NCBI GenBank assembly: GCA_965232895.1
Contig: OZ247430.1
Span: 682,001 to 746,000 of the forward strand
Direction: 5' to 3'
Length of the DNA stretch: 64,000 bases
Source: Bin87 sp965232895
GTDB taxonomy: Bacteria > Chloroflexota > Dehalococcoidia > Lucifugimonadales > UBA3495
Positions 16,807-25,178 of the stretch are shown one piece after another; the first letter of the stretch is position 1, and every line of letters begins with the position of its first letter. Position numbers and translations under genes: made by a program. The notes under the pieces were generated by a model, which was not told the DNA's origin, did no database searches, and saw nothing but the letters and a program-made list of their open reading frames with translations.

Positions 16807-17050
16807 GCGCGGAGTGGTCGGAGCAACGTCTTCCTGCTTGAGGGATGTACGCCGGACATAGCCGCGCTTCTGTCAGTCAAGGTAACAATCATAGACTGAT
16901 CGGGCTATTCTCTGCGTAGCGGAGGGTAGCTCCCGGCAGGCCCCTTCCTGAGGGGCCAGGGCAGGCGTTGAAGCAGAAAAGCCTTCCTACACTGCCCTGC
17001 CGAGCCGGCAGTACAGGACTGGCCCCTGCGTAGCGGGGACCAGTCCTTTT
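16807..17050 (+). ncRNA. candidate structured ncRNA (about 245 nt)
   Basis: No ORF fits, but the plus strand can form a series of helices: GCGCGG (16807-16812) with CCGCGC (16862-16867); TCAGTC/GACTGA (16873-16899); a 13-bp hairpin at 16902-16932 with GTAG loop; GGCCCC/GGGGCC (16939-16957); AGGGCAG/CTGCCCT (16958-16998) enclosing GAAG/CTTC; TGCCG/CGGCA; and a long terminator hairpin. The motif CTGCGTAGCGG occurs in two hairpin loops. It has its own promoter. It does not match RNase P, tmRNA or SRP RNA signatures that I know. It lies next to DUF3800 and RM genes. Confidence 0.5.
17013..17050 (+). terminator. strong intrinsic terminator of the ncRNA
   Basis: AGGACTGG and CCAGTCCT bracket an inner CCCCTG/CGGGG helix with GCGTAG loop; the stem is followed by UUUU. 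Palindromic enough to act on the opposite strand for the DUF3800 gene too. Confidence 0.75.
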
Positions 17051-17052
17051 CA

Positions 17053-17784
17053 TTATCTCAGTATGATAAGGCCATCCCCGCCCGTTTGTTCCGGACTATC
17101 TCGACGTAACTTGCTCGAGACGATGCGCCAATCCTCAAAATCCGGTTTCCTCAACAAGTGGCGACCGATTGGAGAAATCACCAAATCGGCCATTTGCAAT
17201 CCCGCCACGTTGTCCTGCTTGTCTCGCAAATTCAATGCCAGAATACGGTTTGTGATGGCGCCGCCCGGCGTTTGGCCTGTTCCGTTGCTCTTCAGATCCA
17301 GCCACTCGCGCTCCAATGCCCGGTTCAGCGGGGATGAGCTACGACTTTCCGCAACGATTATTCCGCCGTCACGTACATCACCTATTTCTTCGCAAAATAA
17401 CTCCACCAAAACCTCAAAGCAGACCAAATAAAGATCCCGTGCTGAGAATCGTCGGAAAGCCAGTGTGTCTTTGCGTATAGCGCACGCAACCACCGAGTAT
17501 TCCAGGCCACGCATCAGACCGTTCAATCGTTCATAGAACCCATTGCGAAAACTGGCATCCTTTAGCGGCTCAAACCCTTTCCGGTTACGGACAATATCCG
17601 CAGTATGCAGCACAATGTCGGTTGTTTTTAGCAGTTGACGTTTGAAGTCGTCGAGCGCTTCCGTCAACGGCCCGTCAGCATAGTCTTTGTCCGCAATGAT
17701 CCCACCCAGGACGAATATGGGGTAATCAGGACTGGTCACTGACGGGTTATGCTCGCCGGACTCGTCCAGGTAAAGGGCTTTCAT
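17053..17784 (-). CDS. DUF3800 protein
   Basis: A 243-residue DUF3800 protein. Motifs: YLDESGEH at the N-terminus (the conserved acidic DESG), IIVAESRSS in the middle and GLQMADLVISPIGRHL near the end. The fold is thought to be RNase H/DEDD-like, and family members are common in defence islands and mobile elements. ATG 17784 is chosen because the DESG motif follows at once; the longer frame overlaps the RM gene. It lies directly downstream of the RM gene on the same strand, between two copies of that gene's 3' end. Confidence 0.85.
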   Translation of the reverse strand: MKALYLDESGEHNPSVTSPDYPIFVLGGIIADKDYADGPLTEALDDFKRQLLKTTDIVLHTADIVRNRKGFEPLKDASFRNGFYERLNGLMRGLEYSVVACAIRKDTLAFRRFSARDLYLVCFEVLVELFCEEIGDVRDGGIIVAESRSSSPLNRALEREWLDLKSNGTGQTPGGAITNRILALNLRDKQDNVAGLQMADLVISPIGRHLLRKPDFEDWRIVSSKLRRDSPEQTGGDGLIILR

Positions 17785-17852
17785 TCTGAGCGAACGTCCA
17801 CGCTGAAATCGCCCACGCCGTTTGTTGAATAGCATAGGCCACAGCGATTCTA

Positions 17853-20699
17853 TCACTCCGCCCGCTCCAGGTTCAGCGCCAGCAGCCGCTCGAGGATCTC
17901 CCCGTCCGCCAGGTCCGCCGGCCACCCGTAGGCGTCGGCCACCGCCGCGTCGAGACGGGCGTGGATGTTGTCCAGCCACGTTGGCCGCTGGTTGTACAGG
18001 TTGGTCAGCGTCCGCCGCTTCAACTCCGCCGCGCTGAGCCCCTCCGGATTCAGCCAGCCCTCCCGCAGCCGGTTCAACTCCGCCGCGATTGCGCCGATGG
18101 CCTCCCGCTGCTCATAGGTGGGACGCGGAAACGGGAAGGTTTCAAAGCACGTCGTGGGCGTGTAGCGAAACCCCGACTCTACTTCACGTAACTGTGTCCC
18201 TTTGTTCCTCGCCCAAATCTCATGTAATCGGGAGTGCAGAAGGCCAAGGGTATAGTCGTCATTGCGGGCGAATATGACCAGAGCATTGTCTGGCATTATC
18301 GTCCCATCTAGCCAACAAAAAATACGATGCTTGCTGACACGTCCGGTAGCGATGTATCTGTCCAGCCCGTCCAATGCTTTACGAACTTCAATGCTTGGCA
18401 GCTGGTAGAGCCACCACATTTCGCGGGCGCGTCGATTGCGATTACGCTCTCGTTCCGGCTTGACATGTTCCTTCACATGCTCAAATGGAATTTCGTAGAG
18501 TGCTGCCTCCGATAATGGCATATCTGCGCCAAAGTCAATGGTGTAGACCCCACGAGGTCTATCAAGGAGATCTCTGGCGTTTCGATAAGGTTTAACGACG
18601 TCGCTGTTCGGTTTGCCGTGAGGGTTGGGAAAATTCAGCATTTCTGCAGCTAGACTTCCGGCAACGTCAAAGTTGCCTACACGGTTAAAACCTTGAAATG
18701 CAATCCCGCCATTCTCTGGGAGCGGTCTCACATCAGTCAGGTCAACGCCAACCGTCAAATCAGCATTGATATTGCCGGCAATTGTGTCCCCGTCAAAGGA
18801 ACGTTCAGTCTCACTTCCATCGTCAAAACCCACGACGGAGATATGTACCATCGCGCCGTCAAGAATCCACTCACGGTCAGGGTACGCCACAAATATGTCA
18901 CCACCCTCTTTGATGCGCTGTAAGACTTTGCGGTTCGCTCCACCCCTGATACCCTGGGTTCCCAATAATCCGGCTCTTCGCAGTTTGCCTGCTTCTATTT
19001 GTCCACGCGCTTTTTCAAACCAATAACAGCACAAATCGGAACCCTTGGGCAAACGGTTGGCATAGACAGCGTAAATTGCGTCAACGGTTTCGTCGCCGAG
19101 GCGGCGGCGCATCATCTTGTTTCCCAAGAACGGCGGGTTGCCCACGATGAACTCCGCCGCCGGCCACTCCGGTTCCGCCGGATGGTCGGGGTCGCTCAGG
19201 TCCAGTATCGCGTCGGTCTGGCGGATGGTGTCCAGCGGCGTCAGGATGGGCCGCTGCGTGTACGCGAACCCGTTGGCCTGGTGCCACTGGATGTAGCCGA
19301 TCCACAGCGCCGTCCGCGCCAGTTCCGCCGCGTAGTGGTTGATCTCCAGCCCGAGCATCTGGTCCGGCTGCACCCGCGGCGTCAGCCCCAGCCACCCCTG
19401 CGCCGCCGCGTAGTCGATGACTTCCTTCTCGAAGTCCAGCAGCGAGCGCAGCGCGATGTACAGGAAGTTACCGCTGCCGCACGCCGGGTCCAGCACCTTC
19501 ACCGAGGCCAGCCGCTCCCGGAACGCCTCCAGCCGGGCGCGGGCCGGGGAATCATCTGAAGCAGGCTTCGCCGGATTTTCGGATTGACCGGATTGTCGGC
19601 CGTAATCCTGATAATCCGTAAATCCCGAAAATCCTGATTCTGACAATTCTTCAATCTCCCGCCGCGCCGCCGCCCACTCCCGCCGCAGCGGGGTCATCAC
19701 CACCGGCTCCACCACCAGCTCGATGTCATCCGCGCCGGTGTAATGCGCCCCGGTCTGCGCCCGCTTGGAAGCGTCCAGCGCCCGCTCGAACAGCGTCCCG
19801 AAAATCGACGGCTCGATGTCCCGCCAGTTCCGCTCGCACGCCTCGCCCAGCCGTTGCAGCGCGGTCGTGCTGAGTTCCACCGTGTCGACAGGCCCTCCAT
19901 CAATCGACTTGAACAGGTCGCCGTTGAAGTGGGCGATCTCGTCGGCTCCCGAGAACCCACCGGTGGCCATCTGCGCGAACAGGCTGCGGATGGCCCGGTC
20001 GAACGTCGCCGGATTCCGGTAGTGCTGCGCCACGATGCGCGTGAACAGCCCCTCCGGCAGCAGGCCCGCGTCCTCCGAGTACAGGCAGAACACCAGCTGG
20101 TTCAGGTAGCGCGCCAGCCGTTCGGGCCCCGCATCGGAGTGCGGGGTGACGTTGTCGCCGCTGGCCCGTTCCATGTCCACCACGATGGACTGGAACACCG
20201 TCGCCGTCTCCCGGGTGACGGCGTCCACGGAGCGCAGCCGCTCGCGGAACCGGTGCGGCGCGAAGAACGTGTCCCGCAGCAGCTCCAGCCGCTCCGGCTG
20301 CGTGAACTCACCGATGCCGACGTCGTAGCGCGCCGTCTCCATCCCCGGGAAGTTGGTCTGGATCCGTATCGTGTCGAACGACGACACGATCAACAGCGGC
20401 GGCGTCTTCAGGTGCACCTGGTAGCGCAGCAGCTGGTCGAAGGCGCCGTCCAGCTGGGCGTCCCGGCCCTTGAATTCCCAGCCGAAATGCTCCTCGAAGT
20501 AGGCGTCGGCGAACCCGCCCGGCACGGCCTTCTCGAAGGTGAAGGCCTCCGGATCGCCGTACCCCGCCGGCGTCGCGTGGCCCACCAGCCCGCACAGGTC
20601 GTTGAAGAAGGACTGCGCCCCCTGCCGCTCGCCAAAGCCGGCATCCCGCCAGCGATCAACAAACTCCTGCGGCGATATGGTAGGCATCAAAGGCGTCAT
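17853..20699 (-). CDS. MmeI-like type IIG restriction-modification protein
   Basis: About 948 residues, single-chain nuclease-methyltransferase. The N-terminal part contains GWEFKGRD...LLRYQ, matching the PD-(D/E)XK nuclease region of MmeI-type enzymes; the N6-adenine methyltransferase has DPACGSGNF (about residue 410) and NPPFLG (about 525); the C-terminal part (IEVRKALDGL, FRYTPTTCFETFPFP) is the target-recognition region. Start chosen at ATG 20699 with GCAGGA upstream; 20708 and 20747 are alternatives. A core-B palindromic repeat is inserted in frame (about residues 350-378), between helical and methyltransferase domains, without breaking the frame. Confidence 0.9.
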   Translation of the reverse strand: MTPLMPTISPQEFVDRWRDAGFGERQGAQSFFNDLCGLVGHATPAGYGDPEAFTFEKAVPGGFADAYFEEHFGWEFKGRDAQLDGAFDQLLRYQVHLKTPPLLIVSSFDTIRIQTNFPGMETARYDVGIGEFTQPERLELLRDTFFAPHRFRERLRSVDAVTRETATVFQSIVVDMERASGDNVTPHSDAGPERLARYLNQLVFCLYSEDAGLLPEGLFTRIVAQHYRNPATFDRAIRSLFAQMATGGFSGADEIAHFNGDLFKSIDGGPVDTVELSTTALQRLGEACERNWRDIEPSIFGTLFERALDASKRAQTGAHYTGADDIELVVEPVVMTPLRREWAAARREIEELSESGFSGFTDYQDYGRQSGQSENPAKPASDDSPARARLEAFRERLASVKVLDPACGSGNFLYIALRSLLDFEKEVIDYAAAQGWLGLTPRVQPDQMLGLEINHYAAELARTALWIGYIQWHQANGFAYTQRPILTPLDTIRQTDAILDLSDPDHPAEPEWPAAEFIVGNPPFLGNKMMRRRLGDETVDAIYAVYANRLPKGSDLCCYWFEKARGQIEAGKLRRAGLLGTQGIRGGANRKVLQRIKEGGDIFVAYPDREWILDGAMVHISVVGFDDGSETERSFDGDTIAGNINADLTVGVDLTDVRPLPENGGIAFQGFNRVGNFDVAGSLAAEMLNFPNPHGKPNSDVVKPYRNARDLLDRPRGVYTIDFGADMPLSEAALYEIPFEHVKEHVKPERERNRNRRAREMWWLYQLPSIEVRKALDGLDRYIATGRVSKHRIFCWLDGTIMPDNALVIFARNDDYTLGLLHSRLHEIWARNKGTQLREVESGFRYTPTTCFETFPFPRPTYEQREAIGAIAAELNRLREGWLNPEGLSAAELKRRTLTNLYNQRPTWLDNIHARLDAAVADAYGWPADLADGEILERLLALNLERAE
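19565..19644. repeat. core-B palindromic element inside a coding sequence
   Basis: The core-B sequence (GCCGGATTTTCGGATTGACC ... AATCCTGATTCTGAC) is embedded in the RM gene and translated as ESGFSGFTDYQDYGRQSGQS plus a short run. It lacks outer terminal repeats, is a multiple of three in effect, and has no stop on the coding strand. Confidence 0.8.
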
Positions 20700-20808
20700 G
20701 GCACACATCCTGCCGGGCAGGATAGCACGTGCAGATTTCCAGGGCATTGACTATCCGGAATTCGCCCCATAGCATCAGAACCAAGACCATCACCACGCGA
20801 GGACCCAA

Positions 20809-21141
20809 ATGCCCATAACCCAACAGGAAATAGACGCCATCAGGATAATCATTCTCGACGGTGCGAAAACCCACTTCCCGCCTTCCGTCCAATTCCACGA
20901 CGCCAACGTCACTGTCCATCTGGACGCTGACGACGAAGAATTCTTTCACGTGCGACTCCTGTACACCGCCCCAAGCCCCGTGCTCGACGGCTATCTGATG
21001 GGCACTTTGTTCCGGGTTACCGACGAGCCGATACGTGCCGCCGGCATCACCGCGCGCGCGCTGGTCACCTACACCGACATCAACGACCCCACCTTGCCGC
21101 AATACCGCAAGTCGCCAACTCCATCATCGCCCGCGTCATGA
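20809..21141 (+). CDS. small partner of the HEPN protein
   Basis: A 110-residue acidic protein of unknown family; MPITQQEIDAIR helix, then a beta-rich HLDADDEEFFHVRLLYTAP and GYLMGTLFRVTDEPIR. Its TGA overlaps the ATG of the next gene (ATGA), so the two are translationally coupled. By position it may be an antitoxin-like or substrate-binding partner of the HEPN protein (inference). GCGAGGA precedes the ATG. Confidence 0.6.
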   Translation: MPITQQEIDAIRIIILDGAKTHFPPSVQFHDANVTVHLDADDEEFFHVRLLYTAPSPVLDGYLMGTLFRVTDEPIRAAGITARALVTYTDINDPTLPQYRKSPTPSSPAS

Positions 21142-21605
21142 TCGACCCGCAGGAACTCATCGACACCTGCCACAAACTGGCGCCGCAGTCGGCAGCGCCG
21201 CCACCCTCCCAGGCTGATCTGCGCCGCGCGATCAGCACCGCCTACTACGCCGTATTCCACACTTTGGCGGCGTCCAACGCCGAACTGATCGCCGGTCAAC
21301 CGCAATCCAGCATGTCCGCTTATGCTTGGGAACGGGTCTATCGCCGCCTCGACCACGGCCGGGCCCGGAACAACCTGCGCGCCGTCCTCAACCTGCTATC
21401 CCCAAGCGGAGAATTCTTCGCCAGCGCTTTCATCGACCTGCAGGACCTTCGCCAGGAAGCCGACTATGACCCCAACTTCTCGATCTCCTATTCAGATGCT
21501 GTCAACATCATTGCCCAGGCCGAGACTGCCATCAGGAACTTCGCCCAGTTGACCCAGGAGGAACGGAGGCTGCTGGTGGCACAGTCGATGTTCGACCGGC
21601 GCTGA
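21138..21605 (+). CDS. HEPN-domain protein
   Basis: A 155-residue HEPN-like helical protein: RRAISTAYYAVFHTL is the characteristic helix, ADYDPNFSISYSDA matches the late (D/E)YxP-type segment, and there is a long final helix. Such proteins are toxins or substrate-binding modules in two-gene systems. The canonical RxxxxH is not evident, so RNase activity is open. Coupled to the upstream gene. Confidence 0.7.
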   Translation: MIDPQELIDTCHKLAPQSAAPPPSQADLRRAISTAYYAVFHTLAASNAELIAGQPQSSMSAYAWERVYRRLDHGRARNNLRAVLNLLSPSGEFFASAFIDLQDLRQEADYDPNFSISYSDAVNIIAQAETAIRNFAQLTQEERRLLVAQSMFDRR

Positions 21606-21648
21606 CGCGCGCCGCAGCAGCAATACCGCCCCTGAAATTTGTGGGTGT

Positions 21649-21867
21649 CTACAGGTTATCGCACCTGCCCGGCCAGCCACCCGAAAATGAACGCCCGAGC
21701 ATGATGGCGCCGTTCTGGGTCAGCCATCGTGCGGTCTGGAGCAGTTCGACCTGGACCGCCGTTGGTTGAGGGCCAGTCAGCTGAGCAAGCCAGATCATGG
21801 TAGCGTAGCCGGCTATGGTAAGACCACCGATTAGAGTGACGCCCGTGATGAGGACGAACCATCTCAT
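21649..21867 (-). CDS. small membrane protein
   Basis: A 72-residue protein with one long hydrophobic segment (WFVLITGVTLIGGLTIAGYA). Its ATG overlaps the stop of the preceding 51-residue membrane protein (ATGA), which supports both as real. No family recognised. Confidence 0.5.
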   Translation of the reverse strand: MRWFVLITGVTLIGGLTIAGYATMIWLAQLTGPQPTAVQVELLQTARWLTQNGAIMLGRSFSGGWPGRCDNL

Positions 21868-22019
21868 GGAACGGAGGCGTTTTCAGCGGTATTGGCGTTG
21901 GATTCGGAACTTTGACGGGCCTCACGAATTTTGGTTGCAATCACATAGCAGGCGAGCCCGATGCTTATGCCGAAAAGAGCGGCGCTGAGGATGGTGAGAA
22001 TGATAGCTAGAGATAACAT
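21864..22019 (-). CDS. 51-residue membrane protein
   Basis: Short ORF: MLSLAIILTILSAALFGISI, then a second half of the helix and a polar KIREARQ... tail. GAGG precedes the ATG and its stop overlaps the next gene's start, giving a two-gene operon of small membrane proteins. Function unknown. Confidence 0.5.
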   Translation of the reverse strand: MLSLAIILTILSAALFGISIGLACYVIATKIREARQSSESNANTAENASVP

Positions 22020-22126
22020 GAATGCCTCGCGGTCAACTGTCATAATGCGCTATGGTGCTGGCCTATCAAGATATGTGCATATTGTACAGGAAAACATCCG
22101 GCACGTGCGAAACGACACCTGGCTCA

Positions 22127-22270
22127 CGCGTATCCAGTTTAAGCCGGTAAGTTGTCAGAATCAGGATTCTCCGGATTTTGGGATTGTCAGGATTGGGCGC
22201 TCTCTGCCAGGGGTGGCTCCAATCCTGCCAAATCATAAAATCCCGTAAATCCTGTTTCTGACGTTCCCCC
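22127..22270. repeat. core-B element
   Basis: GCGTATCCAGTTT left end, GTCAGAATCAGGATTCTCC through AATCCTGTTTCTGACG core; the right terminal repeat is degenerate. Located upstream of the MetE-like gene. Confidence 0.75.
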
Positions 22271-22378
22271 ACCAACACATCCCGTGCATCCGGTGCATCC
22301 CGGTAAAATCTCCCCTCCCGCCCCGTGCATTACAATTGCGCCCGGCAGGCCCATCATCACCGCGTTTACGGAGGGACC

Positions 22379-23524
22379 ATGAAACGCAGCGAGTCCAGGA
22401 TCCTCACCACCCACACCGGCAGCCTGCCCCGTTCGCCCGACCTCCAGGACCTGCTCCGCCGGCGCGAGGATCGGCAGAGCTTCGACGAAGCCGCGTTCCA
22501 GTCCAGCATCCGCGACGCCGTGGGCGAAATCCTCGACCGGCAGCAGAGCGCTGGCATCGACGTGGTCAACGACGGCGAGCAGGGCCGCTCCCAGTACGCC
22601 ACCTACGTCAAGGAGCGGCTCACCGGCTTCGAGGGCGAGCGCATGGTGCGTTCCCACACTCGCCTGGACGACGCTGACTTCCCCGACTTTGCCGCCACCC
22701 AGACGCACATGTCCTCCCGCAACATGCCCCAGCCGGCCTGCACCGGCCCCATCGCCTGGAAGGACTGGCCGGCCGTGGAGCGCGACATCGCCAACCTGCG
22801 GGAGACCGCGGCCGGCCGCCCGGTGGAGGAGGTCTTCATGACCGCCGCCTCGCCGGGCGTGATCGCCAACTTCCTGCCCAACGAGTACTACGCCACCGAG
22901 GAGGAGTACCTCTACGCGCTGGCCGAGGTGATGAAGGACGAGTACAACGCCATCGCCGGCGCCGGCCTGATCCTGCAGCTCGATTGTCCCGACCTGGCCA
23001 TGACGCGGGTCTCCCAGTTTTCCCATCTCTCCGTGGAGGAGTTCAAGAAGATCGTCGAGCTGCACGTCGAGGTCATCAACTACGCGTTGCAGGACATCGA
23101 CCCCGAGCGGATGCGGCTGCACGTCTGCTGGGGCAACACCGAGGGGCCTCACCACCACGACGTGCCACTGCGGGAGATCGTCGATATCGTGCTGCGGGCG
23201 CGCCCCCTGGGCCTGTCCATCGAGGGCGCCAACCCCCGGCACGGCCACGAGTGGAAGGTCTGGCAGGACGTCGCCCTCCCCGACGGCAAGGCGCTGATCC
23301 CCGGCGTGCTGGACACCACGACCAACTTCATCGAGCACCCCGAGCTAATCGCCCAGCGCATCCTGAACTACGCCGGCGCGGTGGGCCGGGAGAACGTCAT
23401 CGCCGGCAGCGACTGCGGGTTCGGCACCTCCGCGTGGGGTCGCAAGGTCGAGGCCAGCATCGCCTGGGCCAAGCTGGCCTCCATGGCCGAGGGCGCGCGC
23501 CTGGCTACGCGGGATCTGTGGTAG
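22379..23524 (+). CDS. MetE-like cobalamin-independent methyltransferase
   Basis: A 381-residue protein related to the C-terminal catalytic half of cobalamin-independent methionine synthase (UROD/MetE fold). THTGSLPR at the N-terminus, QLDCPDLAM, HVCWGNTEGPH and GSDCGFGTSAW give the zinc ligands His, Cys and Cys. It lacks the N-terminal MetE half, so the methyl (or alkyl) donor and acceptor are uncertain; relatives include core MetE and coenzyme M transferases. CGGAGGG precedes the ATG. Confidence 0.85.
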   Translation: MKRSESRILTTHTGSLPRSPDLQDLLRRREDRQSFDEAAFQSSIRDAVGEILDRQQSAGIDVVNDGEQGRSQYATYVKERLTGFEGERMVRSHTRLDDADFPDFAATQTHMSSRNMPQPACTGPIAWKDWPAVERDIANLRETAAGRPVEEVFMTAASPGVIANFLPNEYYATEEEYLYALAEVMKDEYNAIAGAGLILQLDCPDLAMTRVSQFSHLSVEEFKKIVELHVEVINYALQDIDPERMRLHVCWGNTEGPHHHDVPLREIVDIVLRARPLGLSIEGANPRHGHEWKVWQDVALPDGKALIPGVLDTTTNFIEHPELIAQRILNYAGAVGRENVIAGSDCGFGTSAWGRKVEASIAWAKLASMAEGARLATRDLW

Positions 23525-23560
23525 TCGCCCTTGGGCGATGCGCGGCTGCACGCCGTCGCG

Positions 23561-25165
23561 TTACGGCGTCACCTCATATTCCACCTGCGCCACCTTCCGC
23601 TCCCCGTCGTACACCATCACGCCGTACTTGCCCGTGGCCCATTTCCGCATCGGACTGTATCCGATGTTGACCCGCCACCACCCACTGGTTCTCGACGCCT
23701 TGAATTTGTGAGTCACTACCCTGCTGGCGAACACCACCCCGTCCTCGTAATACTGCACGTACGTCAGCGGAACGACCTTTTCAGCGGCGGTGCGCGACAT
23801 ACCGAACCGAAGGTATAGGTACGCCCAGCCGTCGAGATCATTGAGTTCAGCGATCGTGAGGCGTTTTGTTTGCGAACCAACATCCACCGGCCATTCCTGG
23901 TCCAGCGAGACGAATGTGTCCCTGATCTCGCCGCTGATGCTCGGCAGGCTGGGATCCGCCGGCCGGTCGTCCAGGTAGCTCAGGTCATACGGTTCCGTCC
24001 CGTGGTACCAGCGGTTGATCACCGTGTCCACTGCGGCGACCACCTCCGGCGCCGTGTCCTTCTTGAACGCATCCTCCACCTCATCAATCCCACCGTAGGC
24101 GCTCCGTCCTTTGATCGCCCGGTAAAGGTTGCGGAACCCTTCCCGGAACTGCTCCCGACCCAGCGTCCGGTACAGGTCCAGGAACAGCCGCTCTCCCATT
24201 GAGTAATTGCAGGTGAACTCCGCCCAGGGGCCGCTGCTGGGCAGCGCCGGGTTCGCCCGGTCCAGCTCGCCCAAGTTGTCATAATAGGGGCACGGACGCC
24301 GGTCTGCCACCAGGGGCGCGCCGGTGCGCGCGTTTTCGACGATGAACTCCATGAACGTTGCCGCCCCCTCGTCGATCCAGTCCTCGTCGCCACCCCAGTA
24401 GTAGTGCGCGATCTCATGGGCCGTCAGGCTGGGCAGGAATTGTGCGTCCTGGCTCCCGTCGTCCACGTCGTACCTGGCCCGCTGCGCGATCACGTTGCCG
24501 AAGTTCGTCCCCGCCGAACCCTCCGCGGCGTGCGCCGCGTCCTTGAACAGAATCCCCACGTACCGCACCGGAAACGGCTCCCCCATGAACTCCTCGATTG
24601 TCCGCACCGTGTGCTCCAGCAGGTCCATGCTGCGCGCCGCCCCCGGCTTGCTCCGCTGTATGGTCAACTGCATCTCGCCGGCTAGCGGCAGCATGATGTT
24701 CCTTTGCTCCGTCCCCGGCCCCACCGGCGGGCGCGGTGTGGGAGTCGGCATCGGCTCCGGAGTTGGCGTCGAGGTCGGACGCGGTGTGGCGGTAGGCCGG
24801 CGCGTCGCCGTCGGACGCGGCGTAAAGGTGGGCGGAGGCGTCGCCGTGGCCGTCGGTAATGGAGTTGCAGTGGCGGTGGCCGTCGCCGTGGGCGTATGCG
24901 TCGGCGCCGGAGTCGCCGTTGCCATCGCCCCGGACGCAGCCGCAATCGTTGTAGCCGGGGGAACGGGCGTGTCCGCCGGCGCAGCCTCTGGCACTGCGAC
25001 CGTGGGCATCTCGGTTGCGGTGGCCGGCTCTTCTGAGACCATAGACGGGGCAGCGGGCGCCTCGTCGCCTCCGCACGCCATCACGACCGCCGTCAGGGTC
25101 GCAATCACTACCAGGCCGAACGTCCGAAACCAGTACGTCAACCGCATCCTCCTTGCGATCAGCAT
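23561..25165 (-). CDS. metalloprotease-like lipoprotein
   Basis: A 534-residue secreted lipoprotein: signal helix ending in VVMACGG (lipobox), then a long Thr/Pro/Ala-rich linker of imperfect TPTATATA-type repeats (about residues 75-145), then a catalytic domain with HEIAHYYWGGDEDWIDEGAA: a zinc HExxH plus the glutamate of a gluzincin about 19 residues later. A C-terminal beta-domain may bind substrate. Likely anchored outside the cytoplasmic membrane; substrate unknown. The start could be ATG 25147 rather than 25165. Confidence 0.8.
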   Translation of the reverse strand: MLIARRMRLTYWFRTFGLVVIATLTAVVMACGGDEAPAAPSMVSEEPATATEMPTVAVPEAAPADTPVPPATTIAAASGAMATATPAPTHTPTATATATATPLPTATATPPPTFTPRPTATRRPTATPRPTSTPTPEPMPTPTPRPPVGPGTEQRNIMLPLAGEMQLTIQRSKPGAARSMDLLEHTVRTIEEFMGEPFPVRYVGILFKDAAHAAEGSAGTNFGNVIAQRARYDVDDGSQDAQFLPSLTAHEIAHYYWGGDEDWIDEGAATFMEFIVENARTGAPLVADRRPCPYYDNLGELDRANPALPSSGPWAEFTCNYSMGERLFLDLYRTLGREQFREGFRNLYRAIKGRSAYGGIDEVEDAFKKDTAPEVVAAVDTVINRWYHGTEPYDLSYLDDRPADPSLPSISGEIRDTFVSLDQEWPVDVGSQTKRLTIAELNDLDGWAYLYLRFGMSRTAAEKVVPLTYVQYYEDGVVFASRVVTHKFKASRTSGWWRVNIGYSPMRKWATGKYGVMVYDGERKVAQVEYEVTP

Positions 25166-25178
25166 TTACCGCACCAAC

